Source: Bordetella parapertussis
GTDB lineage: Bacteria > Pseudomonadota > Gammaproteobacteria > Burkholderiales > Casimicrobiaceae
Reading direction: 5' to 3'
Assembly (NCBI GenBank): GCA_943331295.2
Contig: CALQLA020000029.1
Span: 1-62,971 of the forward strand
DNA: 62,971 nucleotides
Shown piece after piece: positions 8,744 to 18,529 of this stretch; the stretch's first letter is position 1; each line of letters begins with the position of its first letter. Below the pieces are notes generated by a model. It worked only from the letters and a program-made list of their open reading frames with translations. It was not told the DNA's origin and searched no databases. Both the position numbers and the translations under genes were made by a program.

Positions 8744-9028
8744 ATGAGCGACGCAGCCCCCGATTCGCTGGCCGAGCGCAAGGCGCAGCTCGTCGCGCAG
8801 ATAGCGCTCGAGCGGATGCGGATGTCGCTCGCCGTGCACGAAATCCGCACGCTGGTGGCGCCGCCCCGGATCGCCGCGGGCGTCCCGACCGCGCGGCCCA
8901 TCGCGGCGGTGCTCGCGGCGATCGCGCTGCCGATGTTCGGCATGCCGCGCGTCGCGCGCTGGGTGCGGATGGCCTCCTACGTGATGACCGCCATCCGCAT
9001 CGCGCGGAACTGGAAGCGCGGCCCCTGA
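8744..9028 (+). CDS. YqjK-like small membrane-associated protein
   Basis: A 94-residue product starting seven bases after the YqjE-like gene. It is basic, with LAERKAQLVAQIALERMRM near the start, one hydrophobic segment around PIAAVLAAIALPMFG, and a basic end RIARNWKRG. Size, charge and position match the third gene of yqjDEK-type clusters. The family assignment rests more on context than on motifs. Confidence 0.75.
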   Translation: MSDAAPDSLAERKAQLVAQIALERMRMSLAVHEIRTLVAPPRIAAGVPTARPIAAVLAAIALPMFGMPRVARWVRMASYVMTAIRIARNWKRGP

Positions 9029-9061
9029 CCGGCGCCCCGGCGCCCCGACACCCGGGGGCCG

Positions 9062-10549
9062 CTACAGGCCGAGCCCGCCCCACAGCGCGTCCACGCGCGC
9101 CTTGACCGCCGCATCCATCGCGATCGGCCGCCCCCATTCGCGGCTCGTCTCGCCCTTCCACTTGTTGGTCGCGTCGATGCCCATCTTGCTGCCGAGCCCC
9201 GACACCGGCGACGCGAAATCGAGGTAGTCGATCGGCGTCGACTCGACGAGCAGCGTGTCGCGCGCGGGGTCCACGCGCGTGGTCAGCGCCCAGATCACCT
9301 CCTTCCAGTCGCGGATGTCCACGTCGTCGTCGGTGACGACGATGATCTTCGTGTACATGAACTGCCGCAGGAAGCTCCAAACGCCGAACATCACGCGCTT
9401 GGCGTGGCCGGGGTACTGCTTCTTCAGCGACACGATGGCGAGCCGGTACGAGCAGCCCTCGGGCGGCAGGTAGAAGTCGGCGATCTCCGGGAACTGCTTC
9501 TGCAGCAGCGGCACGAACACTTCGTTGAGCGCGAGGCCCAGCACGGCCGGCTCGTCGGGCGGCTTGCCCGTGTACGTCGAGTGGTAGATCGGCGACCGGC
9601 GCATCGTGATCCGCTCGATCGTGAACACCGGGAAGCGCTCGACCTCGTTGTAGTAGCCGGTGTGGTCGCCGAACGGCCCCTCGGCCGCGGTCTCGTAGCC
9701 GGTCGGATCCGCGGCGTCCGGAAGCAGATGGCCTTCGAGCACGATCTCGGCGGAGGCAGGCACCTGCAGGCCGTGGCTGATGCACCGTACGATCTCGGTG
9801 CGCGACCCGCGCAGGAGGCCCGCGAACTGGTATTCGGACAGCGAGTCGGGCACCGGCGTCACGGCGCCGAGTATCGTCGCCGGATCGGCGCCCAGCGCGA
9901 CCGCGACCGGGAACGGCGTGCCCGGGTGCGCCTGCGCGTGCTCGCGGAAATCGAGCGCGCCGCCGCGATGGGCGAGCCAGCGCATGATCACCTTGTTGCG
10001 CGCGATCACCTGCTGCCGGTAGATGCCGAGGTTCTGGCGCGCCTTGTGCGGCCCGCGCGTCACGGTGAGGCCCCATGTGATCAGCGGCCCCGCGTCGCCG
10101 GGCCAGCACGTCTGCACCGGCAGCCGGGCGAGGTCGACGTCGCTGCCCTCCCAGACGATCTCCTGGCACGGGCCGCCCGAGCGCTCCTTCGGCGCCATGT
10201 TGAGCACCTGCATGAACAGCGGCCGCGTGTTCTGCCAGGCGTCCTTCAGCCCCTTCGGCGGATCGGGCTCCTTCAGGAACGCGAGCAGCCGGCCGACCTC
10301 GCGCAGCGCGGCGACCGACTCCTCGCCCATGCCCAGCGCCACGCGCTGCGGCGTGCCGAAGAGGTTGCCGAGCACGGGGATCGCGTGGCCCGCCGGCTTC
10401 TCGAACAGCAGCGCCGGCCCGCCGGCCTTCAGCACGCGGTCGCAGATCTCCGTCATCTCGAGCCGCGGATCGACGGTCGCGGCGATGCGCGTGAGCTCGC
10501 CGCGGCGCTCGAGCTGCGCGATGAAGTCCCGGAGGTCGGCGTATTTCAC
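9062..10549 (-). CDS. ubiD: 4-hydroxy-3-polyprenylbenzoate decarboxylase
   Basis: This is the prenylated-FMN decarboxylase of ubiquinone synthesis, removing the carboxyl group from the prenylated ring made by UbiA (also in this window). At 495 residues it is the usual length. Recognisable are the [13 protein letters not shown] N-terminus, GQ-rich [18 protein letters not shown], the FGDHTGYY segment containing the E-R-E network region, and the C-terminal [13 protein letters not shown]. The start is a GTG (MKYADLRDF when initiated), with only a weak ribosome site. Divergent from the MFS gene. Confidence 0.95.
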   Translation of the reverse strand: MKYADLRDFIAQLERRGELTRIAATVDPRLEMTEICDRVLKAGGPALLFEKPAGHAIPVLGNLFGTPQRVALGMGEESVAALREVGRLLAFLKEPDPPKGLKDAWQNTRPLFMQVLNMAPKERSGGPCQEIVWEGSDVDLARLPVQTCWPGDAGPLITWGLTVTRGPHKARQNLGIYRQQVIARNKVIMRWLAHRGGALDFREHAQAHPGTPFPVAVALGADPATILGAVTPVPDSLSEYQFAGLLRGSRTEIVRCISHGLQVPASAEIVLEGHLLPDAADPTGYETAAEGPFGDHTGYYNEVERFPVFTIERITMRRSPIYHSTYTGKPPDEPAVLGLALNEVFVPLLQKQFPEIADFYLPPEGCSYRLAIVSLKKQYPGHAKRVMFGVWSFLRQFMYTKIIVVTDDDVDIRDWKEVIWALTTRVDPARDTLLVESTPIDYLDFASPVSGLGSKMGIDATNKWKGETSREWGRPIAMDAAVKARVDALWGGLGL

Positions 10550-10659
10550 GGGCGAAGGGAGGTGGGTGGCGGAGGCCGGGCCGCGCGGCACCGAGGCGGG
10601 CGCGGCGACCGTGCGAAGCCGATGGTACCAAACGGCGCGGGCGGCAGCGATGCCGCCGG

Positions 10660-10665
10660 TACAAT
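10660..10665 (+). promoter_or_regulatory. Candidate -10 box of the MFS gene, possibly leaderless
   Basis: TACAAT (one mismatch to TATAAT) ends five bases before the ATG at 10671. If used, transcription would begin at or next to the start codon, giving a leaderless message. No convincing -35 element or ribosome site is visible. Confidence 0.4.
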
Positions 10666-10670
10666 GCCGG

Positions 10671-11939
10671 ATGACTGCGACCCCCGCCGCCCCGTCGTTC
10701 GTCCGCGCGCGCCGCATCGTCTACGGGATCGTGCTCGCGAGCTTCGTCCTCTCGTTCTTCCACCGGACCGCGCCGGCCGCCATCGCCGGCGAGCTGACGC
10801 GCGCGTTCGCGATCAACAGCGCCGTGCTGGGCACCGTCGCGGCGACCTACTTCTACGTCTACACGGTGCTGCAGATCCCGGTGGGCGTGCTGGCCGACAC
10901 GCTGGGCCCCCGGCGCATCCTCGCCGCCGGCTCGGTGCTGGCCGGCGCCGGTTCGCTCGCGTTCGCGCTGGCGCCCACGTGGCAGGTGGCCGCCGCCGGG
11001 CGGACGCTGGTCGGGATCGGCACCTCCGTCGTGTTCATTGCAATCCTCAAGGTCACCGCGGCGTGGTTTCCCCGCGACCGGTTCGCGACGCTCTCCGGCG
11101 TCACGATGCTCGCCGGCAACCTCGGCGCGGTGGCCGCGGGGATGCCGCTGGCGTGGATCGTCACGCTGACGACCTGGCGCGCCGTGTTCGCGGGCCTCGC
11201 GGTCCTCTCGGTGGCACTGGGCGTGCTGAGCTGGCTGCGGGTGCGCGACCGGCCGGAGGACATGGGCTTTGCGGCCGTCAATGGCGCGGCAATGCCCGCG
11301 GGCACGCCGGTGGCATGGACGCGCGCGCTCGCCGACGTGCTGCGAAATCCCGCGACGTGGCCCGGCTTCTTCGTCAACATCGGCGTCGGTGGCAGCTTCC
11401 TCGCCTTCGCCGGACTGTGGGCCGTGCCTTTCCTGCAGGACGTCTACGGCGTGTCGCGCGTCGCGGCCGCGCAGCATGCGAGCCTGATGCTGCTCGGCGT
11501 CGCGTTCGGCGCGCTGGCCGTCGGCATGATCTCCGACCGCCTCTCCAACCGGCGCGGCGTGATGCGCGTCTACGTGCTGCTCTACACGCTGTCGTGGCTG
11601 CCGTGGATCTGGCAGGTGCCGTTCCCGTCGTGGGCGAGCCACGCGTGGTTCCTGCTGATGGGAATCCTGTGCCCCGGGTTCGTGCTCACGTGGACGGTCG
11701 CCAAGGAAGTGAACCGGCCGGAGCACTCGGGCATCGCGACGTCGGTGGTCAACGTCGGCATCTTCCTCGGCACCGGCATCCTCCAGCCCGCGATCGGCGC
11801 GCTGCTCGACCGCGGTCGCGCCGCGGGTGCCTTGAACGATGCGTGGGTGAGCGCCCTGACGCTGCTGTTCGCCGCGTCGGCGCTGGGCTTCGTCGCCACG
11901 CTGTTCGTGCGCGCGCCGCGCCACGGCGGCACGCGGTAG
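10671..11939 (+). CDS. MFS transporter
   Basis: A 422-residue carrier with about twelve hydrophobic segments split by a central loop near residues 190-220. The loop after helix 2 reads [11 protein letters not shown], the major-facilitator signature G-x-LaD-x-x-GxRR, and a second copy, [12 protein letters not shown], follows helix 8. It resembles the nitrate/hexuronate-type carriers but the substrate cannot be named. It is flanked by ubiD (divergent) and an SDR gene (convergent), which give no substrate clue. Confidence 0.9.
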   Translation: MTATPAAPSFVRARRIVYGIVLASFVLSFFHRTAPAAIAGELTRAFAINSAVLGTVAATYFYVYTVLQIPVGVLADTLGPRRILAAGSVLAGAGSLAFALAPTWQVAAAGRTLVGIGTSVVFIAILKVTAAWFPRDRFATLSGVTMLAGNLGAVAAGMPLAWIVTLTTWRAVFAGLAVLSVALGVLSWLRVRDRPEDMGFAAVNGAAMPAGTPVAWTRALADVLRNPATWPGFFVNIGVGGSFLAFAGLWAVPFLQDVYGVSRVAAAQHASLMLLGVAFGALAVGMISDRLSNRRGVMRVYVLLYTLSWLPWIWQVPFPSWASHAWFLLMGILCPGFVLTWTVAKEVNRPEHSGIATSVVNVGIFLGTGILQPAIGALLDRGRAAGALNDAWVSALTLLFAASALGFVATLFVRAPRHGGTR

Positions 11940-11952
11940 CGCGGCCCCGCCG

Positions 11953-12738
11953 TCAGATCACGGCCGCGGACCCGCCGTCCATCGGCACGATCGCGCCGGT
12001 GACGTAGCTTGCCTGGTCGGACGCGAGGAACAGCGCGACCTGCGCGACCTCCTCCGGCTTGCCGTAGCGGCGCAGCGGGATCCGCGCCTCGGCCCGCGCG
12101 ATCAGCTCGGACTGCGGCTTGCCGGTCATCTTCGATTCGACGGCGAGCCCCTCGTAGACGCGGTCGGTGACCGTCGTTCCCGGGTTGATGCCATTGACGC
12201 GGATGCCCTTCGGCCCCCATGCGGCGGCGAGGCCGACGGTGGCCAGCATCAGCGCGGCGTTTGCGGCGCCGCCGGAGAGGTGCAGCGGGTTCGCCGTCTT
12301 GCCGCCGGAACCGATGATGTTCACGACCGCGCCGCGGCCGCGCGCGACCATGCCGGCCAGCACGGCGTCGAGCGGGTGGATGTACGTGAAGTACTTGGCG
12401 TCCATCGCCGCGTGCCATCCCGCCGCGTCGAGGTCTTCCGGCGCGTGGCGGCGCGCGGCGCCAGCCGAGTTGACGAGCACGTCGATGGGGCCGAGTGCCG
12501 CGGTCGCCTCGGCTGCCATGCGCTGCGCGTCCTCCACGCGGCCCATGTCGGCGACGATGGCCATCGGCGCGTGTTTCGTCGCCGGAAACCGCGCCAGCGC
12601 GGCATCGAGGTTGGCGCGGCTCCGCGCGACCAGCGCAACCTTGGCGCCCTCCTGCGCGAACGCGACGCCGCACGCGTAGCCGATGCCCTTGCTCGCGCCG
12701 GTGACGACGACGACGCGGTCGATGAGTCCGAGTTCCAT
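11953..12738 (-). CDS. SDR family oxidoreductase, atypical active site
   Basis: A 261-residue Rossmann protein. The cofactor motif TGASKGIG is near residue 13, then NSAG, the strand VVNIIGSGG carrying a Ser, and the C-terminal LASDQASYVTG..MDGG typical of 3-oxoacyl-ACP reductase-like SDRs. The canonical YxxxK is missing: where it should stand the protein has HLSGGAANAAL. It is therefore either a subgroup with other catalysis or a non-redox member. AGGAG lies six bases before the ATG. It converges on the MFS gene. Confidence 0.9.
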   Translation of the reverse strand: MELGLIDRVVVVTGASKGIGYACGVAFAQEGAKVALVARSRANLDAALARFPATKHAPMAIVADMGRVEDAQRMAAEATAALGPIDVLVNSAGAARRHAPEDLDAAGWHAAMDAKYFTYIHPLDAVLAGMVARGRGAVVNIIGSGGKTANPLHLSGGAANAALMLATVGLAAAWGPKGIRVNGINPGTTVTDRVYEGLAVESKMTGKPQSELIARAEARIPLRRYGKPEEVAQVALFLASDQASYVTGAIVPMDGGSAAVI

Positions 12739-12758
12739 CCGTGCTCCTGTTGTCGGTT

Positions 12759-13706
12759 TTATCCGCCGGGGGAATCGGCGGCCGGGGTCTTCCCCAGTCG
12801 TTCGCGCAGGAAGGCGCGGACGCGGTCCCGGGCGGCGGATGCCGCGGCCGGATTGGGGCCTAAGGTAACACCGTGCCCCGGGTTCACGCCATTCGGCACG
12901 TCGCGGCGCACGACGAGCCGCGTGCCCGGACCGTCGAACGCGTGGTGGCTGCCCGCGTACACCGTCACCTCGAGCGGCAGGTCGCGCCGGTGCATCGCCT
13001 CGCCCAGCGCGACGCAGGGTGCCGCCGGCGTCCAGTCGTCCTCGGCTCCGATGTGGATCCGGGTCGGCACGGCCGGCTGCCAGCGCGAACCCGCCTGCAG
13101 CGAGGCGCGGCAACCCGGATAGAACGCCACGGCGGCACGGAAGAACGGCGGGGCATCGGGTCCGGCGCGCGCCGCGATCGTGGCGCTGTCCTGCGCATTG
13201 ATCGTCGCGAGCGTCGTGCTGCCGCCGTGCGACCAGCCTACGAGCGCGATGCGCGCGCGGTCGATGCCGGGCTGCGCGGCAAGGAAGGCGAGCGCGCCCA
13301 GCACGTCGAGGCGCCGCCGCGGCGGATCGATCGTCCGCTCGCCGTAGCGGATCGTGCAGACCTGCCGCTGCCCGCGCGGGTTGAAGCTGTCCGGGAACAG
13401 CACGGCGTAGCCCTCGGCCAGAAGCAGCTCAGCCCACGCGACGTTGTGCCGGGACAGTTCGGTCTCGTGCCCGGCGACGTTGCTCCACATCCCCGAGCAG
13501 CCGTGGACCGCGACCACGGCGGGGGCGCCCCCGGCCGGGACGACCGCCGGGCGGTACAGCAGTCCGTCGATGCGCACCGCATCGCCCGTGGCATCGACGT
13601 CGCGCGACGCGAACGCCACCCGCTCCGGCTCAGGCAGCGCGTGCGCGGCGCCGGCGCCGACGAGCGTCGCGGCGGCGAGCGCCAGCGCTAGGGCCGCGGC
13701 GCGCAC
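12759..13706 (-). CDS. Dienelactone hydrolase-like alpha/beta hydrolase, exported
   Basis: About 315 residues with a signal peptide (hydrophobic [13 protein letters not shown], cleavage near AHA). The hydrolase core shows HGCSGMW near the oxyanion strand, nucleophile elbow GWSHGG, acid region GAEDDWTP and His in GSHHAF. This is the dienelactone-hydrolase fold; exported members act on unknown esters. I chose the GTG at 13706, which overlaps the glycosylase stop by 19 bases. An upstream ATG at 13757 would add a basic Arg-rich leader and a 70-base overlap. Confidence 0.85.
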   Translation of the reverse strand: MRAAALALALAAATLVGAGAAHALPEPERVAFASRDVDATGDAVRIDGLLYRPAVVPAGGAPAVVAVHGCSGMWSNVAGHETELSRHNVAWAELLLAEGYAVLFPDSFNPRGQRQVCTIRYGERTIDPPRRRLDVLGALAFLAAQPGIDRARIALVGWSHGGSTTLATINAQDSATIAARAGPDAPPFFRAAVAFYPGCRASLQAGSRWQPAVPTRIHIGAEDDWTPAAPCVALGEAMHRRDLPLEVTVYAGSHHAFDGPGTRLVVRRDVPNGVNPGHGVTLGPNPAAASAARDRVRAFLRERLGKTPAADSPGG

Positions 13707-14239
13707 CGCGCGTCCCCCGCCGCCGCGGCGTCGAGCAGCGAGCCGATCGCGCGCCATGCGGCGAGCTTCTCCGCGAACGGGCGCGTGTAGGCCGGCGACG
13801 ACGACGGCAGCACGCAGGTGGCGTATCCCGCGGCCCGATACGCGGGTTCCGCGCGCGCCGCCGTCTTGCCGTTGAAGCAGACGGCCGCAAGCGCGGGCGC
13901 GAGCGCACGCACGCGGTCGATCTCGCCGCGCTCCGCGTTGCGGATGGCGCCGTCGAGGCTGCCGCGGCGCTCGCAGGCGACGATGGTGTCCCAGAGGCCG
14001 ACGCGCCGCGCCGCAACGCGCGCGAGGCGCGCCGGGTAGTCGAGCGCAACGAGCGGCTCGCCGAGGACGGCGGCGAGGAGCGGCCAGAAGTGGTTGCGCG
14101 GGTGCGCGTAGTACTGGGCCGCGGTCAGCGACGCCTCGCCGGGAAAGCTGCCGAGCAGCAGCACGCGCGCGTCCGGCGCGAGCGCCGGCGGCAACCCCTC
14201 CTTCCGCGCGGTGCCGGCGGCTAGGTCCAGCGGGGCCAT
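13688..14239 (-). CDS. DNA-deoxyinosine / uracil-type DNA glycosylase
   Basis: A 183-residue member of the uracil-DNA glycosylase superfamily, closest by motif to the hypoxanthine (deoxyinosine) DNA glycosylase group. Motif 1 reads [11 protein letters not shown], followed by [13 protein letters not shown], the conserved segment of that family, and VGLWDTI. The late motif [10 protein letters not shown] matches the minor-groove loop. These enzymes excise deaminated purines or uracil. Its ATG overlaps the end of ubiA and its 3' end overlaps the downstream hydrolase, so ubiA, this gene and the hydrolase form a tight run. Confidence 0.9.
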   Translation of the reverse strand: MAPLDLAAGTARKEGLPPALAPDARVLLLGSFPGEASLTAAQYYAHPRNHFWPLLAAVLGEPLVALDYPARLARVAARRVGLWDTIVACERRGSLDGAIRNAERGEIDRVRALAPALAAVCFNGKTAARAEPAYRAAGYATCVLPSSSPAYTRPFAEKLAAWRAIGSLLDAAAAGDARCAPRP

Positions 14240-15204
14240 GCGTGCAGGCGGACCGCGAAGTCGAGCACGACGCCGGCGAACACGGCGCCGCCCAGCCAGT
14301 TGTTGTGCAGGAATGCGACGAAGCAGCCCTCGCGCGTCCGCGTGCGGATCAGCCGCCAGTGCCACAGCGCGCAGCCGGCGGCGACGACGAGTCCGGCGTA
14401 GTAGAACGGGCCGAACCCGCCCGCCATGCCGATCGCCACCATGCCGCCGAGATAGACGGCGTAGCACGCCATCACCGCCGCGACGTCGAAGCGCCCGAAG
14501 GCGATCGCCGACGTCTTGAGGCCGAGCCGCACGTCGTCGTCGCGATCGACCATCGCGTACTCGGTGTCGTAGGCGACCACCCAGAACAGGTTGAGGAGCA
14601 GCAGCCACCAGCCCTGCGCCGGCGCGGCGTCCAGCGCGGCGGCGAAGGCCATCGGGATGCCGAACGAGAACGCGATGCCGAGGAACGCCTGCGGCAGCAC
14701 GAAGAACCGCTTGCAGAACGGATAGACGATGGCGATCATCAGCGCGGGCAGCGACAGCACGACGGTCCGCTCGTTGATCGGGACCACCAGCAGGAACGCC
14801 AGCAGCGCCAGCACGGCGCCGACCGCGAGCGCCTCCCACGGCGCGATTTCCCCGGTGGCGAGCGGACGTCCCGCCGTCCGCTTCACGTGTGCGTCGAAAC
14901 CCCGGTCGGCCCAGTCGTTGACCGCGCAGCCCGCGGAACGCATCAGCGCGGTGCCCAGCGTGAAGATCAGCACCAGTCGCCAGTGCGGCCGCCCGTCGGC
15001 GGCGATCCAGAGCGCCGCCAGCGTCGGCCACAGCAGCAGCAGGATGCCGATCGGCTTGTCGAGGCGGACGAGCCGCTCGTAGGCGGCGAGCCGGGCAAGG
15101 AGCGCGCTGCCGCGCGAGGGGCCGACCGAGGCGCCGGCCGGCACCGGTTCGCGGTCGATGCCGCCGCCCGCCGGCTCCGGCAGGCCGGTGATCTGCCGGG
15201 TCAC
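14221..15204 (-). CDS. ubiA: 4-hydroxybenzoate polyprenyltransferase
   Basis: The membrane enzyme that joins a polyprenyl chain to 4-hydroxybenzoate in ubiquinone synthesis. It has 327 residues with about eight or nine membrane helices. Both Asp-rich motifs that bind diphosphate through Mg are present: NDWADRGFD and [13 protein letters not shown], as is RPLATGEI. There is a non-conserved N-terminal extension of about 30 residues. The GTG start at 15204 overlaps the stop of the upstream epimerase gene (GTGA). Confidence 0.96.
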   Translation of the reverse strand: MTRQITGLPEPAGGGIDREPVPAGASVGPSRGSALLARLAAYERLVRLDKPIGILLLLWPTLAALWIAADGRPHWRLVLIFTLGTALMRSAGCAVNDWADRGFDAHVKRTAGRPLATGEIAPWEALAVGAVLALLAFLLVVPINERTVVLSLPALMIAIVYPFCKRFFVLPQAFLGIAFSFGIPMAFAAALDAAPAQGWWLLLLNLFWVVAYDTEYAMVDRDDDVRLGLKTSAIAFGRFDVAAVMACYAVYLGGMVAIGMAGGFGPFYYAGLVVAAGCALWHWRLIRTRTREGCFVAFLHNNWLGGAVFAGVVLDFAVRLHAWPRWT

Positions 15205-16103
15205 AACGGAAGCGCCAGCTGCTTCTTGAGGTCGCGCGGCGCCACTTCGTCCAGGAGCCGCTGCGGCGTCGGGTAACGCAGCCGCACGCGGAGCTCGCGC
15301 TTCATCCGCGCGTTCGACAGGCGGCGCGATTCGCTCATGAAGGACAGGAGGATCGGCGCGATCCGGTGCTCGGCCTCCTCCCACGACACGCGCGGCGGGC
15401 GCGGCAGGTGGAACGCGTCGGCCACCGCGTCGAACCACCCGCCCATCTTCATCTCCGCGTCGTCGGTGATGTTGTAGGCGCGGTTGGGCTTCGCGTGGAA
15501 CAGCGCCGCGACCGTGGCGCGCGCGAGGTCGTCGGCGTGGATGTGGTTGGTGAATACGTCCTCGTCCGGCGCGAGCGTGGGCGTGCCGTGCTTGATCCGC
15601 TCGATCGGAAGCCGCGTCTCGGCGTAGATGCCCGGCGCGCGCAGGATCGACAGCACGACGCCGTGGCGCTTCGCCCACGCGCGGAGGCGATCCTCGGCCG
15701 CCACGCGGCGGCGGGCGCGCGGCGACTGCGCGCGGCGCGGGCGCGCCTCGCTGACGCGCGCCCCGGCGCAGTCGCCGTAGACGCCCGACGTCGAAATGTA
15801 GACGAAGCGCTGTGGTATGCTGCGGGCCCGCGCCAGCGCCGCGATCAGGCGCTGCGTCCGCGGATCGTCGCGGCCGTCGGGCGGCGGCGGCGCGAAGTGC
15901 AGCACCGCGAAGGGCGCGGCGCGCAGGCGATTCAGCGTCGGCGATGAATCGAGGTCGCCGACGATCGGGATGATCCCGTGCGCGCGGAGCTTGGGAATGT
16001 CGTCCGGGCGACGCGTCAGGCCGTAGAGGCGGGCCTTCGGCCGGAGCAGGTCGGCGGTGCGCAGCGCGACGTCGCCGCAGCCAATCAGCAATACCCGGAG
16101 CAC
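15201..16103 (-). CDS. NAD(P)-dependent epimerase/dehydratase family (YeeZ-like)
   Basis: A 300-residue extended-SDR-like protein. It opens with [12 protein letters not shown], a Rossmann glycine motif of the GxGxxA type, and has [12 protein letters not shown] in the region of the catalytic Ser. The YxxxK of true epimerases is not obvious, as in E. coli YeeZ. The mid-region [13 protein letters not shown] is typical of the superfamily. The GTG at 16103 is the most likely start. Translationally coupled to ubiA downstream; the pathway is unknown. Confidence 0.82.
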   Translation of the reverse strand: MLRVLLIGCGDVALRTADLLRPKARLYGLTRRPDDIPKLRAHGIIPIVGDLDSSPTLNRLRAAPFAVLHFAPPPPDGRDDPRTQRLIAALARARSIPQRFVYISTSGVYGDCAGARVSEARPRRAQSPRARRRVAAEDRLRAWAKRHGVVLSILRAPGIYAETRLPIERIKHGTPTLAPDEDVFTNHIHADDLARATVAALFHAKPNRAYNITDDAEMKMGGWFDAVADAFHLPRPPRVSWEEAEHRIAPILLSFMSESRRLSNARMKRELRVRLRYPTPQRLLDEVAPRDLKKQLALPL

Positions 16104-16235
16104 TGTGGTCGCCGTCCGTGTCCTCGTGGGGCCTCGCCGTTCGAGGCCGGGTGCGGGCAGGTCGCGGCGGCCCGTCCAACGTACGCCGTATACGCCACGC
16201 CCGCTGGTTCGGGCAACGACCCGAGCAGGAATTTC

Positions 16236-17264
16236 ATGCCATACCAGATTACCATAAAGCCCGGCGACCACTCGTTCACCTGCGCCGCCGACGACACCGT
16301 GCTGTCGGCCGCGATGGCCGCGGACCTGACGCTGCCCTACGGCTGCCGCAACGGCGCATGCGGCTCGTGCAAGGGGAAGGTGCTCGACGGCAGCGTCGAC
16401 TACGGCGCGCACCAGGCGTCGACGCTGACGGCGGAGGAGAAGGCGCGCGGCCTTGCGCTCTTCTGCTGCGCGCGCCCCCTCTCCGACCTCGTGATCGAGG
16501 TCAAGGAGGTCCGGCGCTCGGGCGACCTCCAGATCAAGCGCGTGCCCTGCCGCATCGAGTCGATCGCGAAGCCTGCGCCCGACGTCGCGATCGTCCGACT
16601 CAAGCTGCCGGCGACCGAGCGGCTGCAGTACCTCGCCGGGCAGTACGTGGACTTCCTGCTGAAGGACGGGCGCCGCCGCAGCTTCTCGCTGGCGAATCCG
16701 CCGCACGACGACGCGCTGCTCGAGCTGCACATCCGGAACGTGCCCGGCGGCTTCTTCACGCAGCAGCTGTTCAACGAGTACAAGGGGCGCGAGATCCTGC
16801 GGCTCGAGGGACCGTTCGGCTCGTTCTACCTGCGCGAGGCGTCCGACAAGCCGATCCTCTTCGTGGCGGGCGGCACCGGCTTCGCGCCGATCAAGGCGAT
16901 GATCGAGCACGCGCTGCACCATCGCCACCAGCGGCCGATGGTGCTGTACTGGGGCGCCCGCGCGAGGCGCGACCTCTACCTGCCCGAGCTGCCGGGGTCG
17001 TGGCAGCAGCAGAGCCGCAACTTCACGTTCATTCCGGTGCTGTCGGACCCCGCGCCCGACGACGACTGGCCGGGACGCCGCGGCTTCGTGCACCAGGCGG
17101 TGCTGGACGACTTCGCGGACCTCTCCGGCTACCAGGTCTACGCCTGCGGCGGCCCGGCGATGATCGACGCCGCTCGCGCGGCGTTCGTCGGCACGCGCGG
17201 CCTGCCCGAGGACGAGTTCTTCGCCGACAGCTTCACCTACGCCGCGCAGGTCGCCGCCGGCTGA
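16236..17264 (+). CDS. 2Fe-2S ferredoxin-FAD-NAD reductase (CDP-6-deoxy-glucoseen reductase-like)
   Basis: A 342-residue electron-transfer protein with an N-terminal [2Fe-2S] ferredoxin domain (YGCRNGACGSCKG with the last Cys in FCCARP), then an FAD domain (RRSFSLANPP), and an NAD-binding domain (GGTGFAPIK and YACGGPAM). This order is that of phenol hydroxylase/methane monooxygenase reductases and of AscD-type CDP-6-deoxy-3,4-glucoseen reductase; in betaproteobacteria this form is usually a lone gene near hem or ubi genes. The partner oxygenase or reductase is not in the window. The ATG has AGGA upstream. Confidence 0.9.
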   Translation: MPYQITIKPGDHSFTCAADDTVLSAAMAADLTLPYGCRNGACGSCKGKVLDGSVDYGAHQASTLTAEEKARGLALFCCARPLSDLVIEVKEVRRSGDLQIKRVPCRIESIAKPAPDVAIVRLKLPATERLQYLAGQYVDFLLKDGRRRSFSLANPPHDDALLELHIRNVPGGFFTQQLFNEYKGREILRLEGPFGSFYLREASDKPILFVAGGTGFAPIKAMIEHALHHRHQRPMVLYWGARARRDLYLPELPGSWQQQSRNFTFIPVLSDPAPDDDWPGRRGFVHQAVLDDFADLSGYQVYACGGPAMIDAARAAFVGTRGLPEDEFFADSFTYAAQVAAG

Positions 17265-17310
17265 CCGCGTCGCCCGCACTCCGCGGCCGGGACGCCGTTA
17301 CGTGGGAGAT

Positions 17311-18513
17311 TCACGCCCCGAGGTCGTGGCGGCGAAGCTCCAGCAGCGCGATCCTGAGCGCCGCCGCGAGATGCGGATTCGCCTCGTCGTGGCGCCCCAG
17401 CCGGACCAGCAGCTCGCCCAGCGCGACATTGGTGCGCCACGAGTTGTCGAGCGCGAGGCTCGCCTCGAGATAGGTCTGCGCCTTGCCCCACAGCTGCGCG
17501 CGCTCGCACAGCATGCCGAGCGCGTACAGCAGCAGCGCATCCTGGCTGTGCGCCGCGAGCCACGACTCGGCCTTCTCCAGCTGCCGCGTCGCGTCCGCGG
17601 TGCGGCACTCGGCGTAGAGCACCGCGAGCTCGGGCGTCCACGCGCGCTCGAGGCTGCGAACGATGATCTCCGCGGCTTCGCGGTCGCCGCCCAGCGCGAG
17701 GAAGCCGCGCGCGCCGGCCTCGGCCACGCGCGGATTGCGCTGGTCGTTGTCGGACAGCTTCGTCCAGTAACCGCGCAGACGCGCGGGATCGTTCGCGGCC
17801 TGCGCCAGCACCTGCGCGTGGGCGACGGCGCGGATCAGGTCGGCCTCGTCGGCGCCGTACACCTTGCGCTTCACCAACTGGTCCAGAAGCGGCGGGATAT
17901 CGGCGTAGCGGCCCGCGGCCTGCAGCGCGCGGAGCTCGAGCCGCAGCGCCGCCGTGTGCGCACCCGCTTCCTTGCGCAGCGCCGCTAGCCGCGCGAGCGC
18001 CTCGGCCGGCTGGCCGGACTCGAGCTTCAGCTCCGCTTCGAGCATGAGGCGCGGGACCGCGAGGCTCGGCACCATGACGTCGGGCCGCGACAGCAGCGCC
18101 TCCGCAGCGGCGAACTCGCGCGTCTCGATCGCCGCGCGCGCCGCGACCAGCGCCGACAGGCCGGTGGATTGCGGGATCGCCAGCGCTTCCTGCGCGAACT
18201 GCCGGGCCTTGCCGTAGCGACCCTCGAGCAGCGCGAGGACGGCCGCGTCGTGCCTGCCCCGCGCGCGCTCCTGCTGCTGCCGCCGGCGATACGCGCGCAC
18301 TTCGTCGGGAAGATGCAGCGCGCGGCCGATCACGCGCACCAGCAGGTAGCCGCCGACCAAGCCGCCGACCGCCAGCACCAGGAACAGGTTGAGCGACACC
18401 TCGACGCGGTACGGCGGCGCGACCAGCAGCACGTAGCCGGCCGTGAGGCGCGTGGCCAGCGCGACGCCGACGGCGGCTGCGGCGAGCAGCAGGAACCAGA
18501 AAAGGACGCGCAC
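17311..18513 (-). CDS. hemY: HemY-like membrane TPR protein
   Basis: A 400-residue protein with two N-terminal membrane helices (residues 3-23 and 40-62, the latter LNLFLVLAVGGLVGGYLLV) followed by an alpha-helical TPR region running to the C-terminus. This is the proteobacterial HemY family, found with hemX after hemCD and probably a scaffold for tetrapyrrole enzymes; it is not the Bacillus protoporphyrinogen oxidase of the same name. The GTG at 18513 is 16 bases after the hemX stop, so the two are one operon. Confidence 0.93.
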   Translation of the reverse strand: MRVLFWFLLLAAAAVGVALATRLTAGYVLLVAPPYRVEVSLNLFLVLAVGGLVGGYLLVRVIGRALHLPDEVRAYRRRQQQERARGRHDAAVLALLEGRYGKARQFAQEALAIPQSTGLSALVAARAAIETREFAAAEALLSRPDVMVPSLAVPRLMLEAELKLESGQPAEALARLAALRKEAGAHTAALRLELRALQAAGRYADIPPLLDQLVKRKVYGADEADLIRAVAHAQVLAQAANDPARLRGYWTKLSDNDQRNPRVAEAGARGFLALGGDREAAEIIVRSLERAWTPELAVLYAECRTADATRQLEKAESWLAAHSQDALLLYALGMLCERAQLWGKAQTYLEASLALDNSWRTNVALGELLVRLGRHDEANPHLAAALRIALLELRRHDLGA

Positions 18514-18529
18514 GGCGGCAGGCGGCCCG

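Noticed and set aside
8610..11924. 1104-codon minus-strand frame
   Set aside because: It runs through an antisense MFS gene, the ubiD gene in another frame and the YqjE/YqjK-like genes; composition is Arg/Gly/Ala-rich without motifs.
17311..18513. hemY as protoporphyrinogen oxidase
   Set aside because: The product has two membrane helices and TPRs but no FAD-binding motif, so it is the proteobacterial HemY, not the oxidase.
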